Shown here: one piece after another, positions 23,975-36,966 of the stretch
Position numbering within the stretch: position 1 is the stretch's first letter
Layout: every line of letters starts with the position of its first letter
Assembly: GCF_964340395.1 (NCBI RefSeq)
Contig: NC_135556.1
Location: 6,356,001-6,420,000, forward strand
Reading direction: 5' to 3'
DNA length: 64,000 nucleotides
Source: Glandiceps talaboti
Lineage: Eukaryota > Hemichordata > Enteropneusta > Spengelidae
Program-made: the position numbers and the translations under genes
Notes under the pieces: model-generated
The model's database searches: none
What the model saw: the letters and a program-made list of their open reading frames with translations, nothing else
What the model was told of the DNA's origin: nothing

Positions 23975-25964
23975 ATATAGTCTAACCTTGCAAATCTAGC
24001 GAAATGTCTTGTACAATTTCCAGAAGATATAGTCTAACCTTGCATGTCTAGCGAAATGTTCTGTAAAATTTACAGAAGATATAGTCTAACCTTGCAAATC
24101 TAGCAAAATGTCCTGTAAAATTTACAGAAGATATAGTCTAACCTTGCAGGTCTAGCGAAATGTCCTGTAAAATTTACAGGAGATATAGTCTAACCTTGCA
24201 AATGTAGCGAAATGTCCTGTAAAATCTTACTGATTACTGCATGGCCATTTACTTTCAATCTAAGATATCCAGGCAAATTATAGCACTGTACGATAAATAA
24301 ATTCAGCTAAAATCACCTTTGGCTTTGGCATTACATTTTTTTTGTAAGAGTGCAAATCTTTTTGCAAGCACTAAATTGTGATATTTTGCTTGTTGGCATG
24401 TGTTATTATTTATGTTCAATGTCCAAGGTCCAAGAACTATTTAGATAGATAAGAAAGAGGCTTCACACACTGTTCATTACAATAACAACAATTTTAAACC
24501 CCTAGAGACACACAGGCACTGTATGTGCACACATAAATTGCCACAGGGAACCATGCAAGCAAAGTCAAATTCTTGTTAATTTTTCGCTGACAGCGTAAGC
24601 TTTAGGTATAGGTTGGTATACATATGTAGGTATAGAGGTATAGAGGTATAAGTGATCATGGTCTGTCTGTCAACTTTTTTTATTTTCATCATCTTCTCCG
24701 AAAGTGACAGTCAAAATACTTTGATATTTGGTGTGCATGTTCCTGGGGGTGGGGGAGGCTGTTCAGATTTGTTTATGCCAAGTTGATCTGAGCCATTTTC
24801 AATTTTTTACGATTTTTTTTCCAAAAATGATATTTTCATCTTCTCCTCAAATACTCCTCGTCAGATTGCTTTAATATCTGGTGTGTCAATGCACAGAGGG
24901 TAGCTTACTCAGATTTATTAATTTCAAGTCACCACATCTTTTCTATTTTTGATGATTTTTTTTGTAATGTAAAAAAAAATTAATATGCTAATGAACATTG
25001 TGACCGATGCCATATTGGAAATCAGTCCAGGAGACTTTAAGTAAACTGCCACCTTTCAAAAGACACCATTGACATCAAACAAGCAATGTAATATGTGCTA
25101 TAGTCTTAATTCTATAATTCTTATGTGCAAAGTGTTTGGTCGAAACAAGGTTGCAGACTTCAAATCCAAATTCTGCGCCCCTTCTACAGAATGGTTCATT
25201 CCAGTAGATATGTATGCTCTCGATTGACAAAGTCATTAAGTTGAATTGGGAACAGAGTCAGTCGTCAATAAAAACGATAATACTCATTCTAAAATGGTTC
25301 ATTTATGAAGTTTTGATTTTGTATGATCAATATTGGTGGCAAAATCACCACGTTAAAATTGCCGATGTGGTAATGGCAGTACAGAAACGAATACAGGCGA
25401 GGTGAAAGTTCTTTTGCTAATGAGCCTTACCATATATGGGAAAAAAGTAGTCATGAGATTGCAGTCCAGACTTTCGTTTTAATTTTTCATTAAAAGCTGG
25501 CGATATGATGTCTTGTTGCTTTTTAGCGCAACTGAACTGGAGGTTCAGCTATAGGCATCGCCCCGTGCGCGCATGTGTGCGTGAGTGTGTGTGAACAACT
25601 TAAAGTCAAAAACCGCTGAACCAATTGCCATGATATTTGGTGGGTCCATTACCTTGGGTGTCGAGTTGGGAAATTCTTCAAATGACATTTGACGTTTCAA
25701 AATGTGATTTGTTCTACTTTGACTTCAGCCTGGAAATGAAATTTTCTTGTTTTATTGATGCAATGAAATCCATAAATCTGTATGGGCTACTTCCCATATT
25801 TGTGTCAATGGCGTAAAGATTAACATCTGTTTATGGTTGCTTGGCAACCTAGGCCTATTTTTAGCACAGCTGAATCTTAGACACTGATTAAAACAGGTTC
25901 ATATAAATGCACAATCCTTAGTCATTAAAAAAAACAGTTTGTACAAAGAATAAGAAGTCACACA

Positions 25965-26258
25965 TTTTATGAGGAAAGAAAAATAGTCATATCAAGACCT
26001 CCATGATCACACTGTGTTTGGCAGGTTAAATTTCCTGCATGTACCACTTGCCATGATATTTTATGGGTGTATTACCTTTGGTGTCTAGTTGGGAAATTGT
26101 TCAAATCAAAAGGATCTAACTACCGGTGTGTGATTTGGGTCGAAAAATGTAATTTTTGGTCAAAAACCTTACTCAATAACTATTGGGCAGATGGTTCTGA
26201 AATTTGGTGGGAACATTATTAGGGGTGTTTAAGCATTCAAAATATGTTTGCAAATGTG
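25965..26258 (+). other. Non-coding junction sequence right of the palindrome
   Basis: Unique sequence begins ATTTTATGAGGAAAG. It contains a second, diverged copy (about 26,049-26,105) of a roughly 55-bp block also present inside the arm at 25,629-25,685, with GCCATGATATTT, ATTACCT and GTTGGGAAATT in common. No ORF of interest. Confidence 0.6.
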
Positions 26259-27000
26259 CCTAGCAACAAGACCACAGCCATAGCAACAGGCAAACGGTGA
26301 GGTATTTCACAAAGATAACCACTGGAATTAAAAGACAATTGAACATGCATTCAAAAAACTATGTAAATTTGCCTAGCAACAATTCAACGCCCATAGCAAC
26401 AGCCAAATGGTGAGGTATTTCACAAAGATAATCACTGGGATTAAAAGACAATTGAATAAGCATTTCAAAATGTATGCAAGTATGCCTAGCAACAAGACCA
26501 CTCCCATAGCAACAGCCAAATGATCAGATATATTGCAAAGATAACAACAGAGGTTAAGAGATAATTGAATGAACATTCCAAAAATGTATGTAAATTTGCA
26601 TAGCAACAAGACCACGCCCATAGCAACAGCAAATCGGTGGTGTAGTTCACAAAGATAACCAAGAAGATGAAGACAATTGAATAAACATTCAAAAAATGTG
26701 TTATTTGCCTAGCGAAAGGACCATGCCCATAGCAAAAAACAAATAATCACGTATATTGCAAAGATAACAATAGGAATTGATAGACAAATGAATAACAATT
26801 CAAAAAAATGTATGCAAATATGCCTAGCAACATGACCATGCCCATAGCAACAGCCAAATGATCACACATTTTGCAGATATCACAGACACATTCAAAAAAT
26901 GTGTGCCAATATGCCTAGCAACAAGACCATGCCCATAGCAACAGCCAAGTGATCACATATATTGCAAAGATAACAGGGATAAGTAGACAAATGAGTGTAT
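26259..27000 (+). repeat. 112-bp tandem repeat, about 7 copies
   Basis: Each unit starts near GCCTAGCAACAAGACCA, followed by GCCCATAGCAACAGCCAAA, a CAAAGATAAC block and CATTCAAAAAATGTATG. Starts at about 26,259, 26,372, 26,485, 26,598, 26,708, 26,822 and 26,912. The units are diverged, so the array is fairly old. The minus-strand frames through it look like repeat artefacts. Confidence 0.85.
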
Positions 27001-29033
27001 GGATAATCATTCAGCAAATGAACACTTATACCTAGTATGGATCAGCATATGGGTTAAACATTTTTAACAACTGTATGCCGTTGGCTCTATTTTTTTTAAA
27101 TTATTTAAATGTTGAAACATTGTGAATTTTCAAAAATGAATGATAAAATGTTAATAATAGTATTTTAAGATGTCCTCTACCTAATAAAGGCTTATTTTAG
27201 TCGATGAATCTAGCAGCTCAAAAGGCAGGGACCGTTATTCAGGAGACGATAGATGACCTAGTACCTTTTGCTTGACGCATATGTCGTACTGTTGGAAGAA
27301 ACTAGCACTCTGTATCTCTGTCATTGAGATTGAAAATTTTTCAGACAAGACCTTTTCAGTTATGATAAGTGGAATATTTATTTTTGCCGAGATTAGTAGG
27401 TCTATAATTCCGATTTACACAATATATCTTGCCATGTCACATTGAGCTTTGAACACTTGACTAAACTTAGTCCAGCTTGCATACGAAATGCTAGCCCTGC
27501 TTGCAGATGGGCAGGGGTCTATATTATTGACACAGCCCTCAACACCGAAGGGTGACTTCTTCCGTATGCAAGCAGGACTAACACAATATGTACACCACCT
27601 GCAAGCAGGTCCATAGACTATTAAATTAAAATATCAGACAATGTTATGTCTACTACAAGTTTAATGTTGTTGACAATTATGGACAGTGTTTTTGGTAAAT
27701 TTGTTAGAAAATTGAAATTCGAATTGCCTCAAAATTATTTTAGATCCCTAGTTTATTTCATTCATCATTAAAATTTTCTAGGGTTAAAACTGTAAAACAT
27801 TGGAATTATTTATAGCCAACCTCAAAAATCCTTTTCCTTTTTTGTGCATTTGCCAGTCATTATTTTTCTGAGATTTTGTGTAATTTTCATAACAATAGAA
27901 TTTTTGTAAAATGGGTAGGCATGTTCCATGTCCAACGAGCAGACACAACATATCTAAGTCTGTTTGATTTAGGTTCACAACTGTTGTGTCGTGATCAGAG
28001 TAGTGATATCAAGAAAATGACAACATAACCTGCCAGTTCCTTAAAACCCAATCATAGTGGGGACTATGTTATTCTCAATGACTTGTTTACATTGTAAATG
28101 ATGGTAGGGTAGACAGCTTTGCTTTGGCGATATTGAAATTTGAATTCCTCCCCTGATATTTGCAAAAATAGTTTACTAGGTTTATATATTATAGTGTTAA
28201 TTTTGATTGTGAAATAACTGAGTAGTTGATTATCTATCAAAAATAGTTAGTTTAAGGTTTTATTATCAACTGATGATTGTCACCATCCTGAGGTAAAATG
28301 TCCCAATTTTGTTGCAACCTATGGGATATTGACACCACTAGCTTTAAACCTTGGCAGAACACTGACATTTATTTTTGTTTCTTTCTTTCAGATTATGCAT
28401 ACAGATATGTTGTATGAACAGGTTTTAATGTGTGACTGAAAAGCCATCACTCTATGGCTAATAGAGCCTTCCTTGAGGACACCCTCAATGGGGAGAGGAG
28501 CTGATGACTATATAATCTGATGTAAGCTGCTACTTCCCAGGCAGAATGGACTACATATATGAAGAGCATGTATATGGAAGACAACACAAACTCCATATAT
28601 ATGTATACTTCACCACACATAATCAGCAACAACCAAGTTCTGCCTGATGGTAGTCAGACAAGGTAAAAAATATGACATTCATCCTACATATTGACGTAGT
28701 CAGATGCACCAATACATATAAATTCCAATTTCATCCCAAAGATGACAGCTCCTGAAGAACAAAGATTTGGAATTTACAAAGTAAACACAGGGAGAAGAGC
28801 AAATCAAACATTTGGTCAGTCAAGCACTGTCAAGTATTCAAGTGTTACAGGATCAGGTTAATGAACTTGCAGCCCAAAACACAACAAGAACATAAAAAAC
28901 ATCCACCTATTACCTACTTTTGGTAAGGAAGTCCATCATTGCAATGGGATGGACAGAGAGATGGTAGCTTTAGTGCCTACTACAAATTTGGAATCATAAA
29001 CATCCTAATGCGAAGGATCTTCTCTGTGAATGC
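27001..29033 (+). other. Non-coding AT-rich sequence
   Basis: No supported gene. It holds one hairpin-forming inverted repeat (27,468-27,580). A polypyrimidine-AG acceptor-like site (TTTCTTTCAG) near 28,390 has no exon that I could support. Confidence 0.5.
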
Positions 29034-29279
29034 CTATGCAAAACGATCACAGTGACAAGGGTAAAATGAGATGAAAAAATAGGCTACTGTTGTGAAATGT
29101 ACACAGTGGCAAGGGTAAATTGATATGAAAAATGAAATGAGCAAAGTGGTGAAATAAAATGACATGTAAAAAGCACGCCACCAGTCCGAAACAAGAAAAG
29201 TGGCAGGTAAGAGGACACGTAAATAAACTAGACACTGATGTGAAATGGATGTAGTGTCAATGTTAAAAACAGGCCAAGG

Positions 29280-31880
29280 TGTTAAACAGACACCTAGGTG
29301 ATATGAAAGGACATTAAAATACAAGTCTACAGTGCGAAACTGGCACATTAGTGTGGACACAAAATAAAACAAGCCACAGTGCGAAATAAGAAAAGCGGCA
29401 GGTGAGAGGACAAGTTGAAAATAAAGACAATGGTGATATAAAAAGACATTAAAAAAAGTCCACAGTGCAAAACTGGCACATTAGTGTGGACATAAAATGA
29501 AACAGGCCACACTTCGAAACAAGAAAAGTGGCAAGTGAGAGGACACATTAAAAACAGAGACAATTGCGATATAAAAGGACATTAAAAAACAGTCCACAGT
29601 GCGAAACTGGCACATTAGTGTGGACACAAAATAAAACAAGCCACAGTGCGAAATAAGAAAAGTGGCAAGTGAGAGGACACGTTGAAAACAGAGACAATGG
29701 TGATATAAAAAGACATTAAAAAACAGTCCACAGTGCAAAACTGGCACTTTTGTGTGGACATAAAATGAAACAGGCCACACTTCGAAACAAGAAAAGTGGC
29801 AAGTGAGAGGACACATTAAAAACAGAGACAATTGCGATATAAAAGGACATTAAAAACAGTCCACAGTGCGAAACTGGCACATTAGTGTGGACACAAAATA
29901 AAACAAGCCACAGTGCGAAATAAGAAAAGTGGCAAGTGAGAGGACACATTGAAAACACTGTCAGAGACAATTGCGATATAAAATGACATTAAAAAACAGT
30001 CCACAGTGCGAAACTGGCACATTAGTGTGGACACAAAATGAAACAAGCCACAGTGCGAAACAAGAAAAGTGGCAAGTGAAGAGGACACATTAAAAACAGA
30101 GACAATTGCGATATAAAAGGACATTAAAAACGTCCACAGTGCGAAACTGGCACATTAGTGTGGACACAAAATAAAACAAGCCACAGTGCGAAATAAGAAA
30201 AGTGGCAAGTGAGAGGACACGTTGAAAACAGAGACAATGGTGATATAAAAAGACATTAAAACAGTCCACAGTGCAAAACTGGCACTTTAGTGTGGACATA
30301 AAATGAAACAGGCCACACTTCGAAACGAGAAAAGTGGCAAGTGAGAGGACACGTTGAAAACAGAGACAATGGTGATATAAAAAGACATTAAAAACAGTCC
30401 ACAGTGCAAAACTGGCATATTAGTGTGGACATAAAATGAAACAGGCCACAGTGCGAAAAAAGAAAAGTGGCAAGTGAGAGGACGTGTTGAAATCAGACAA
30501 TTGTGATATAAAAAGGACATTAAAAAACAAGTCTACAGTGCGAAACTGGCACATTAGTGTGGACACAAAATGAAGCGGCCCATAGTGTGAAACAAGAAAA
30601 GTGGCAAGCGAGAGGACATTTTGAAAACAGAGACAATTGCAATATAAAATTGACATTAAAAAACAGTTCACAGTGCGAAACTGGCACATTAGTGTGGACA
30701 CAAAATAAAACAAGCCACAGTGCGAATAAGAAAAATGGCAAGTGAGAGGACACGTTAAAAACAGAGACAATGTCAATGGTGATATAAAAAGACATTAAAA
30801 ACAGTCCACAGTGCAAAACTGGCACATTAGTGTGGACATAAAATGAAACAGGCCACACTTCGAAACAAGAAAAGTGGCAAGTGAGAGGACACATTAAAAA
30901 CTGGCACATTAGTGTGGACACAAAATAAAACAAGCCACAGTGCGAAATAAGAAAAGTGGCAAGTGAGAGGACACATTGAAAACAGAGACAATTGCGATAT
31001 AAAAGGACATTACAAAACAGTCCACAGTGCGAAACTGGCACATTAGTGTGGACACAAAATGAAACAAGCCACAGTGCGAAACAAGAAAAGTGGCAAGTGA
31101 AGAGGACACATTAAAAACAGAGACAATTGCGATATAAAAGGACATTAAAAAAGTCCACAGTGCGAAACTGGCACATTAGTGTGGACACAAAATAAAACAA
31201 GCCACAGTGCGAAATAAGAAAAGTGGCAAGTGAGAGGACACGTTGAAAACAGAGACAATTGCGATATAAAATGACATTAAAAAACAGTCCACAGTGCAAA
31301 ACTGGCACATTAGTGTGGACATAAAATGAAACAGGCCACACTTCGAAACAAGAAAAGTGGCAAGTGAGAGGACACGTTGAAAACAGAGACAATGGTGATA
31401 TAAAAAGACATTAAAAAACAGTCCACAGTGCGAAACTGGCACATTAGTGTGGACACAAAATAAAACAAGCCACAGTGCAAAATAAGAAAAGTGGTAAGTG
31501 AGAGGAGACGTTGAAAACAGAGACAATGGTGATATAAAAAGACATTAAAAACAGTCCACAGTGCAAAACTGGCATATTAGTGTGGACATAAAATGAAACA
31601 GGCCACAGTGCGAAAAAAGAAAAGTGGCAAGTGAGAGGACGTGTTGAAATCAGACAATTGTGATATAAAAAGGACATTAAAAAACAAGTCTACAGTGCGA
31701 AACTGGCACATTAGTGTGGACACAAAATGAAGCGGCCCATAGTGTGAAACAAGAAAAGTGGCAAGCGAGAGGACATTTTGAAAACAGAGACAATTGCAAT
31801 ATAAAATTGACATTAAAAAACAGTTCACAGTGCGAAACTGGCACATTAGTGTGGACACAAATTAAACGGGCCACAGTGCG
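29280..31880 (+). repeat. 131-bp tandem repeat array, about 20 copies
   Basis: Units share GACATTAAAAA, CAGTCCACAGTGCGAAACTG, GCACATTAGTGTGGACA, an AAGCCACAGTGCGAAA block, AAGAAAAGTGGCAAGTGAGA, and GACAATTGCGATATAAAA. GTGTGGACA recurs at 29,350, 29,487, 29,618 and so on to 31,851, spaced 131-139 bp except one 85-bp unit near 30,828-30,913. The minus strand is open over long stretches (Cys/Phe/Leu-rich), but the unit is not a multiple of three and carries frameshifting indels, so I do not call a protein. Confidence 0.95.
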
Positions 31881-32700
31881 AAACACAGAAAGTGGCAATG
31901 TAAAACAACATGTAAATAAACAGGACACTGATATGCAATGGACATATTGTCAACCTTACAAACAGGCTAATAGGCGACATAGGACAAGAACACTGGATAA
32001 AGGAGTGGCATAAAGGACAAAATAAATGATGTGTGAGCAAAACAAATACATATAGAAGATTCACAGCAACCTGTATAAAAGAAAGTGAATAGTGATAAAT
32101 AGGACACATTATAAAACGTGTGAAAAGAAAAATATCAAGGTGATTGAAAGGACAAGAAGAACCAGCCCACTGGGTTACAACCTGTTTGAACTAAAGTTAA
32201 AACATGGAAGTGTAACTCAAGTTACCCCAAGATGTATGTTATGAGGATATCCCCTAGATGACAACAAAGGATACCACTACTCTGATAATGGTAGTAATCT
32301 GTGATAACTATTAAAAGTACATCACATGTACATTGTACCAGCCTACTGTCAAAACTGTAGAAGACATCTCTCTCGGAATTGAAGTTCAGCAAGTCAGTTA
32401 TCATACACTGGCCAGAAGAGGAATACTGGACTGAAGATTGGACATCCACCAAATCGTGATAATCAGATGGTCATTGGCCAAACAGTGAGTACACGCTTAG
32501 GTCAATGGCTGTCATCAGCGTATGTAACCTGCAGATTACCACGCGTGCACAATTGCGTATAGTTTGTAAACTGATCAAACACGTGGTGTTTACTCGGTTA
32601 CAAACTGCTAAAACCTTATTGGTTCACAGAAATCTTGAATGATTTTTCTATCTGTTCTACATGTAAATATGTCTTGCTATAGTGGTCAGTTATAAACTGC
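31881..32700 (+). other. Spacer with no supported gene
   Basis: Leaves the 131-bp array gradually (degenerate GTGG-CACA blocks to about 32,000), then becomes unique, AT-rich non-coding sequence up to the exon-cassette region. Confidence 0.5.
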
Positions 32701-32708
32701 AAGCCACT

Positions 32709-35700
32709 ATGCAAGCTATTTTCGATGAACAGATGCAGCGCAGCGAATCTGGTTATCTGCAGTCTTATAAAGAAGGTAAGTCTTGTTTGAGTAAAGCCAT
32801 GGCTTTACTTGTTAATACCCATATAAATCTTTTTCTCTTTTTCTCTACACAGATAACAATGAAGAAGGACTCTACCGCTGAAAGATTCCAAGAAAAAGAA
32901 TATCAAAGGCAAGTACCTATATAATTTTGTTCATTTTTTAATAATGTTTTTTTCCTCATTTTTTTTAGATCACTGGAAAAGCTGATGAAGTTATTAGAAG
33001 ATGAAGCATATATGTAAGTTTCAAATCTTTGAGTCCTTTCAAATGCTTTTGTCAGTCATGAAAAAATGTTTTCTCAGTACATGTTTTATTGAGGCTTGTG
33101 TAGAGGGAAAATGATGGTTGAGAGACCCAAAATCTTTTGTATATTTATGTATCTGAATAACCCGTTGTTAGATCACCATACATTTAAATAAACCATGGAA
33201 TGCAGTATTCCTCTTCTCCTCTCAGGTAACACAATTGAGTCATCATTGATGAAGAAGGATGCTGCTGAAGAAAGTTTATTAAAAGAAAAAAATATGAGAG
33301 GTATGTATCTATATATTATTTCTATTCAGTTTATTTGATAATGTGTTTACCCTATTTTTCAATCACACCCAGGAATGATGAAGAATGCAGGCGAAGAATG
33401 TTATTAAAAGAAGAGGACAAGTAAGTTTCTTATTTTGCAATCTTGATACAATCAATCATTAGTCTCTAAAAGGGGGACTATTCCACCCACCCTTTTTGTC
33501 CATGCCTGCATGCGTCTGTCTGTCTGTGTGTAGTACATCATTTCTCAGGTGGCAATATTTGTAGTTAAAAATAAACACTGCATAACTCAAAAACTGCAAT
33601 ACCCATGACACGTCATTCAAGTGTCTAACCCATATTATCAGATTCAAGCTATGTTTGGAGACCTTGACCTTCAGGGCCAATTATCAAAATCCAGCCAATT
33701 CCTACCTATCACACACATTGTAGTGTTTACACATTGCCAATTTCTTTTAAATCATGTTTATACAAGTAATGTGATGAAAAGAATTAGACATTGTTTTTGG
33801 TGCTAATGTAATTTCTATTGAATGGCAGCCATATTTGTCGCCAAATTCTTTTAAATCATGTCTCCATTCTGTCACATAGAAGTAAAGTATTTCAGGTGGG
33901 GGGTCATAGTTCAGTTCATAAAACAAGCAGTTTGTGCTTGTATTCCAGATCATGCTCATACCCCAGGAACTTGAATTAATGAAGGAAGCTCAAGAAAAAA
34001 GTTATCAGAAGATAAAGAAGATAGTAAGTTTCAAGTCTTACAGTCTCTTCAAAATGTATGATTTTCTAAGTCGTGAAGAAATTGTTACTCACTGGATGGT
34101 TTTATCAAAGATTGTGTAGAGGGAAAGTGATGGTTAAGAGAGCCAAAGCGTTTTCTTTATAGATCTGAAAACACCATTGTTGGATCACTATAGATATAAA
34201 TAATCCATGTAAATCTGTATTTCACTTCTCTACTCAGGTAACACAATTGACTCAATGTTGAAGAAAACACTACTGAAGAAAGTCTAAAGGAAAAGAATAT
34301 AAAAAGTAAATACCTATATATTTCTGTACAATTTATTTGATAAATTAAATGTTTTTTTTCTTCATTGTCAGATAATACCCATGTGCCACTTTACTTCGGA
34401 AAAGGTGTGAATGAATGAGTTGTTTTAGGGCATTTGTGTGCTTAGAGGGTTTGGTCAAATGGTTTATAAATAAACATCAAAACATTGCGCTTGGCGTCAA
34501 TAGGAGGATGCCAGGTGTGGATAGCAGGGTGCCACGCCCTGCTAAAACTCTACTTCTATCTATATATATAGGCCTATTGACCACGTTTCCTTAGATTTAC
34601 AGATTTATTGTTTCTGACATGGGATTGATATAAAATTATGAGAGCAAGTGTGTATATATGAGAGGTATGTATATATATATTATTTCTTTTCAGTTTATTT
34701 GATAATGTCTTTGCCTTATTTTTTAGATCACACCCAGGAACGATGAAGAAAGCTAGCTTAGAATGTTATTAAAAGAAGAGGACAAGTAAGTTTCTTATTT
34801 TGCAATCTTGATGTTCTGATACAATGAATCATTAGTCTCTAAAAGGGGGACTATTAATATGGGATCCACCCACCGTTTTTGTCCATGCCTGCATGCATCT
34901 GTCCGTAATACATCATTTCTCAGACATGCTGTATCCAATTTCTTTCAAACCTGGCACAAAGGTGACATGTCAACTGGGACATACACAAAGTTGACCAAAG
35001 AGGTATGTTATTGGAATGCAGCCATTTCCTGCATAAGTATCTATTTCTTGCCAGTAAATTCTTTTAAATCATGTTGTGTTCAGTCACATAAAGTCAAGTA
35101 TTCGAGGGGGGTATGTACCTTCCATGAAGTCTTGCTAGCTTTTTTTAGTTTGAACAGACAAGCAGAACAGTTTGCAACTGGTGACCACTAGTTCTACTTT
35201 AGTAAATGCACTCTCCTAATTCAATTAAAATTTGGTACATACTTCAAACATAACTAATTGTATATGTTCTGTTAATGTTGCATTCAAACAATTATTGTGT
35301 GTAGGAACGAAAATCTAAAGACTTTACCCTTATGGAAGGCTTTCAGTTTAAATGTGCTTGGTATTCTGTTCAATTCAGTTCATATTAATGTTTTCTTTGT
35401 TTACAGATCTTACCCATGAAGAACTAATATGACCAGAATTGAAGAGGATTATGCTATAGAAGAAAGTTATCAAACAAGAAGAAGAAGACATAAGTAAGTG
35501 TCAAATATTGCAATCTCTTCAAAGTTAGTTTTAATAACCCTGACCCCTTGATCGTGATGCCGATGTTCAAAGTGAAAAAGCCAAAATTATTCAAAGTGTG
35601 GATGTATACCTCTGACATCCAATGGCCATCCAGCTATAGTAATGTTTTATTTGTTTCCAGGTCACATCCATGAAGAATATGACAGAAAGCTATCAAACAA

Positions 35701-36966
35701 GAAGCCAACGTCTACAGGTAAGTTTCCAATTTTGGAATCTCATCAAAGTTTGTCTTCATAACCCAGACCCTTGATCTTTATCACAATGTCTAAAGTCAAA
35801 TTGCCCAAATTATAAAGGGGGGGAGGGGGGTTACACCTGAGATTCATGGGCGACTTTCAACCAAATCTAGCTAAGCACAAATGTTGTATACAGTAGTCCA
35901 CATATGCATGTAATTATGTTTGATGACTTGTACAATATGAGTTGGATGGCAGTCATATTTATTGTTGAAGTCAGAATATTGAGCTGATAGTGGGAAAGTT
36001 ACGTTTTTGACCAAGACTTGTTAATAATGTGTTTCCTTGTTTTTAGACCATGCCAATGCTACCAAGAAAATGTATTACCACAATTTATGACTTCAAAGCT
36101 GTCGAAAAAAAGCTATTATCAGAGAAAGAAGAGAAAAGCATTTTATTGAGCAGTTTGGTAATAATCTTCTTATGTTATGTACTTGCCAGTCATAAGGAAA
36201 TTGTTTTCTTGATAGATGTTTTATTGAGGGAAAATCTTGGTTAAGAGTCCTGCAATACTTTCTATATTTATCTGAATTCACCATTGTTGGATCAGCATAT
36301 GTGTAAATAAACAAATACCTGTGTTCATCATTCTACTGATGAGCTGATGATTTTTAGTACCATTTCAGTTGATTATGTAGTTGATATAAAAGTCTGGTAG
36401 GTAATTTACTCAGAATTACAGATGGAAGTTCCTGACATGGGATTATATAAAAAGATGAGAACAAGTGTTTTTGAGTTGTATTTCAGTTCTGTACAGTTCA
36501 TAAAATGTATCTCCTGGTATTTCAGATCGTACTTGTACGTCAGGAATTTGTATTACTGGAATTGAAGAAGAAATCTGAAGAAAACAGGATGAAGTAAGTT
36601 TGACATCTTGCCATCAGTTGAATTGTTGTCTATATTCCACTTGAAAATACCCCAAAGCTCACTGCCTGTACTGAATAGAGTAGCCAGCTGTTGGTTTAAG
36701 ACACTGGCTATGGACCAGATAAGAGCTTGCAAAGAAGTGTGTTAATCTTTAAAGTTTTATTGATGGAAGGTCTGTCCATTCATTTACATCTTTGTATTTA
36801 TTATTTGTAATTTAGAATAATATTTGCACGAGCTTTACTGTGAATTAATATTGAATTACATGTATGTCAATGATTTTTCGATTGCAGGAATCAACAAACT
36901 CTCATGAGCACTTTGAATGCGCTGCACATAAAGAACTGTACCAAAGATAGGTGCACTTATTCATAG
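32709..36966 (+). CDS. Unrecognised multi-exon gene or decayed gene built from reiterated mini-exon cassettes
   Basis: Thirteen exon-like blocks have acceptor-like starts and GT (one GC) donors: 32,709-32,775; 32,853-32,908; 32,969-33,013; 33,226-33,300; about 33,361-33,420; 33,949-34,023; 34,237-34,304; 34,727-34,785; 35,407-35,493; 35,661-35,717; 36,047-36,157; 36,526-36,593; 36,888-36,966. Many start ATCAC or GTAACACAATTGA and encode Lys/Glu-rich peptides such as MKKDAAEESLLKEK and LMKEAQEKSYQKIKK. Starting at ATG 32,725, exons 1, 6, 10, 11, 12 and 13 join without a stop (codon counts 17, 25, 19, 37, then 22 plus a split codon, then 25; about 146 aa in all) and end at TAG 36,964. Exons 4, 7, 8 and 9 contain stops in that frame, and exon 5 has lost its acceptor AG. 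No known domain; probably a short charged helical or coiled-coil protein, or a spliced non-coding RNA. Confidence 0.35.

Larger units (their letters stand above)
16602..25964 (-). repeat. Copy C: right palindrome arm (inverted M+B)
   Basis: Reverse complement of 4,824-12,545. Landmark pairs sum to a constant (about 30,790), and after removing the solo-LTR-like insertion the two arms agree in length to within a few bases. Differences are scattered substitutions and homopolymer length (poly-C 13 in B, 9 in C). Similarity stops at GTCACAC near 25,963; beyond it the sequence is unrelated to what precedes M. Confidence 0.95.

Noticed and set aside
29034-31526. Cys/Phe/Leu-rich minus-strand proteins of 80-170 residues resembling membrane or zinc-binding proteins
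   Set aside because: They are frames through the 131-bp tandem array. The unit length is not a multiple of three and indels shift the frame from unit to unit.
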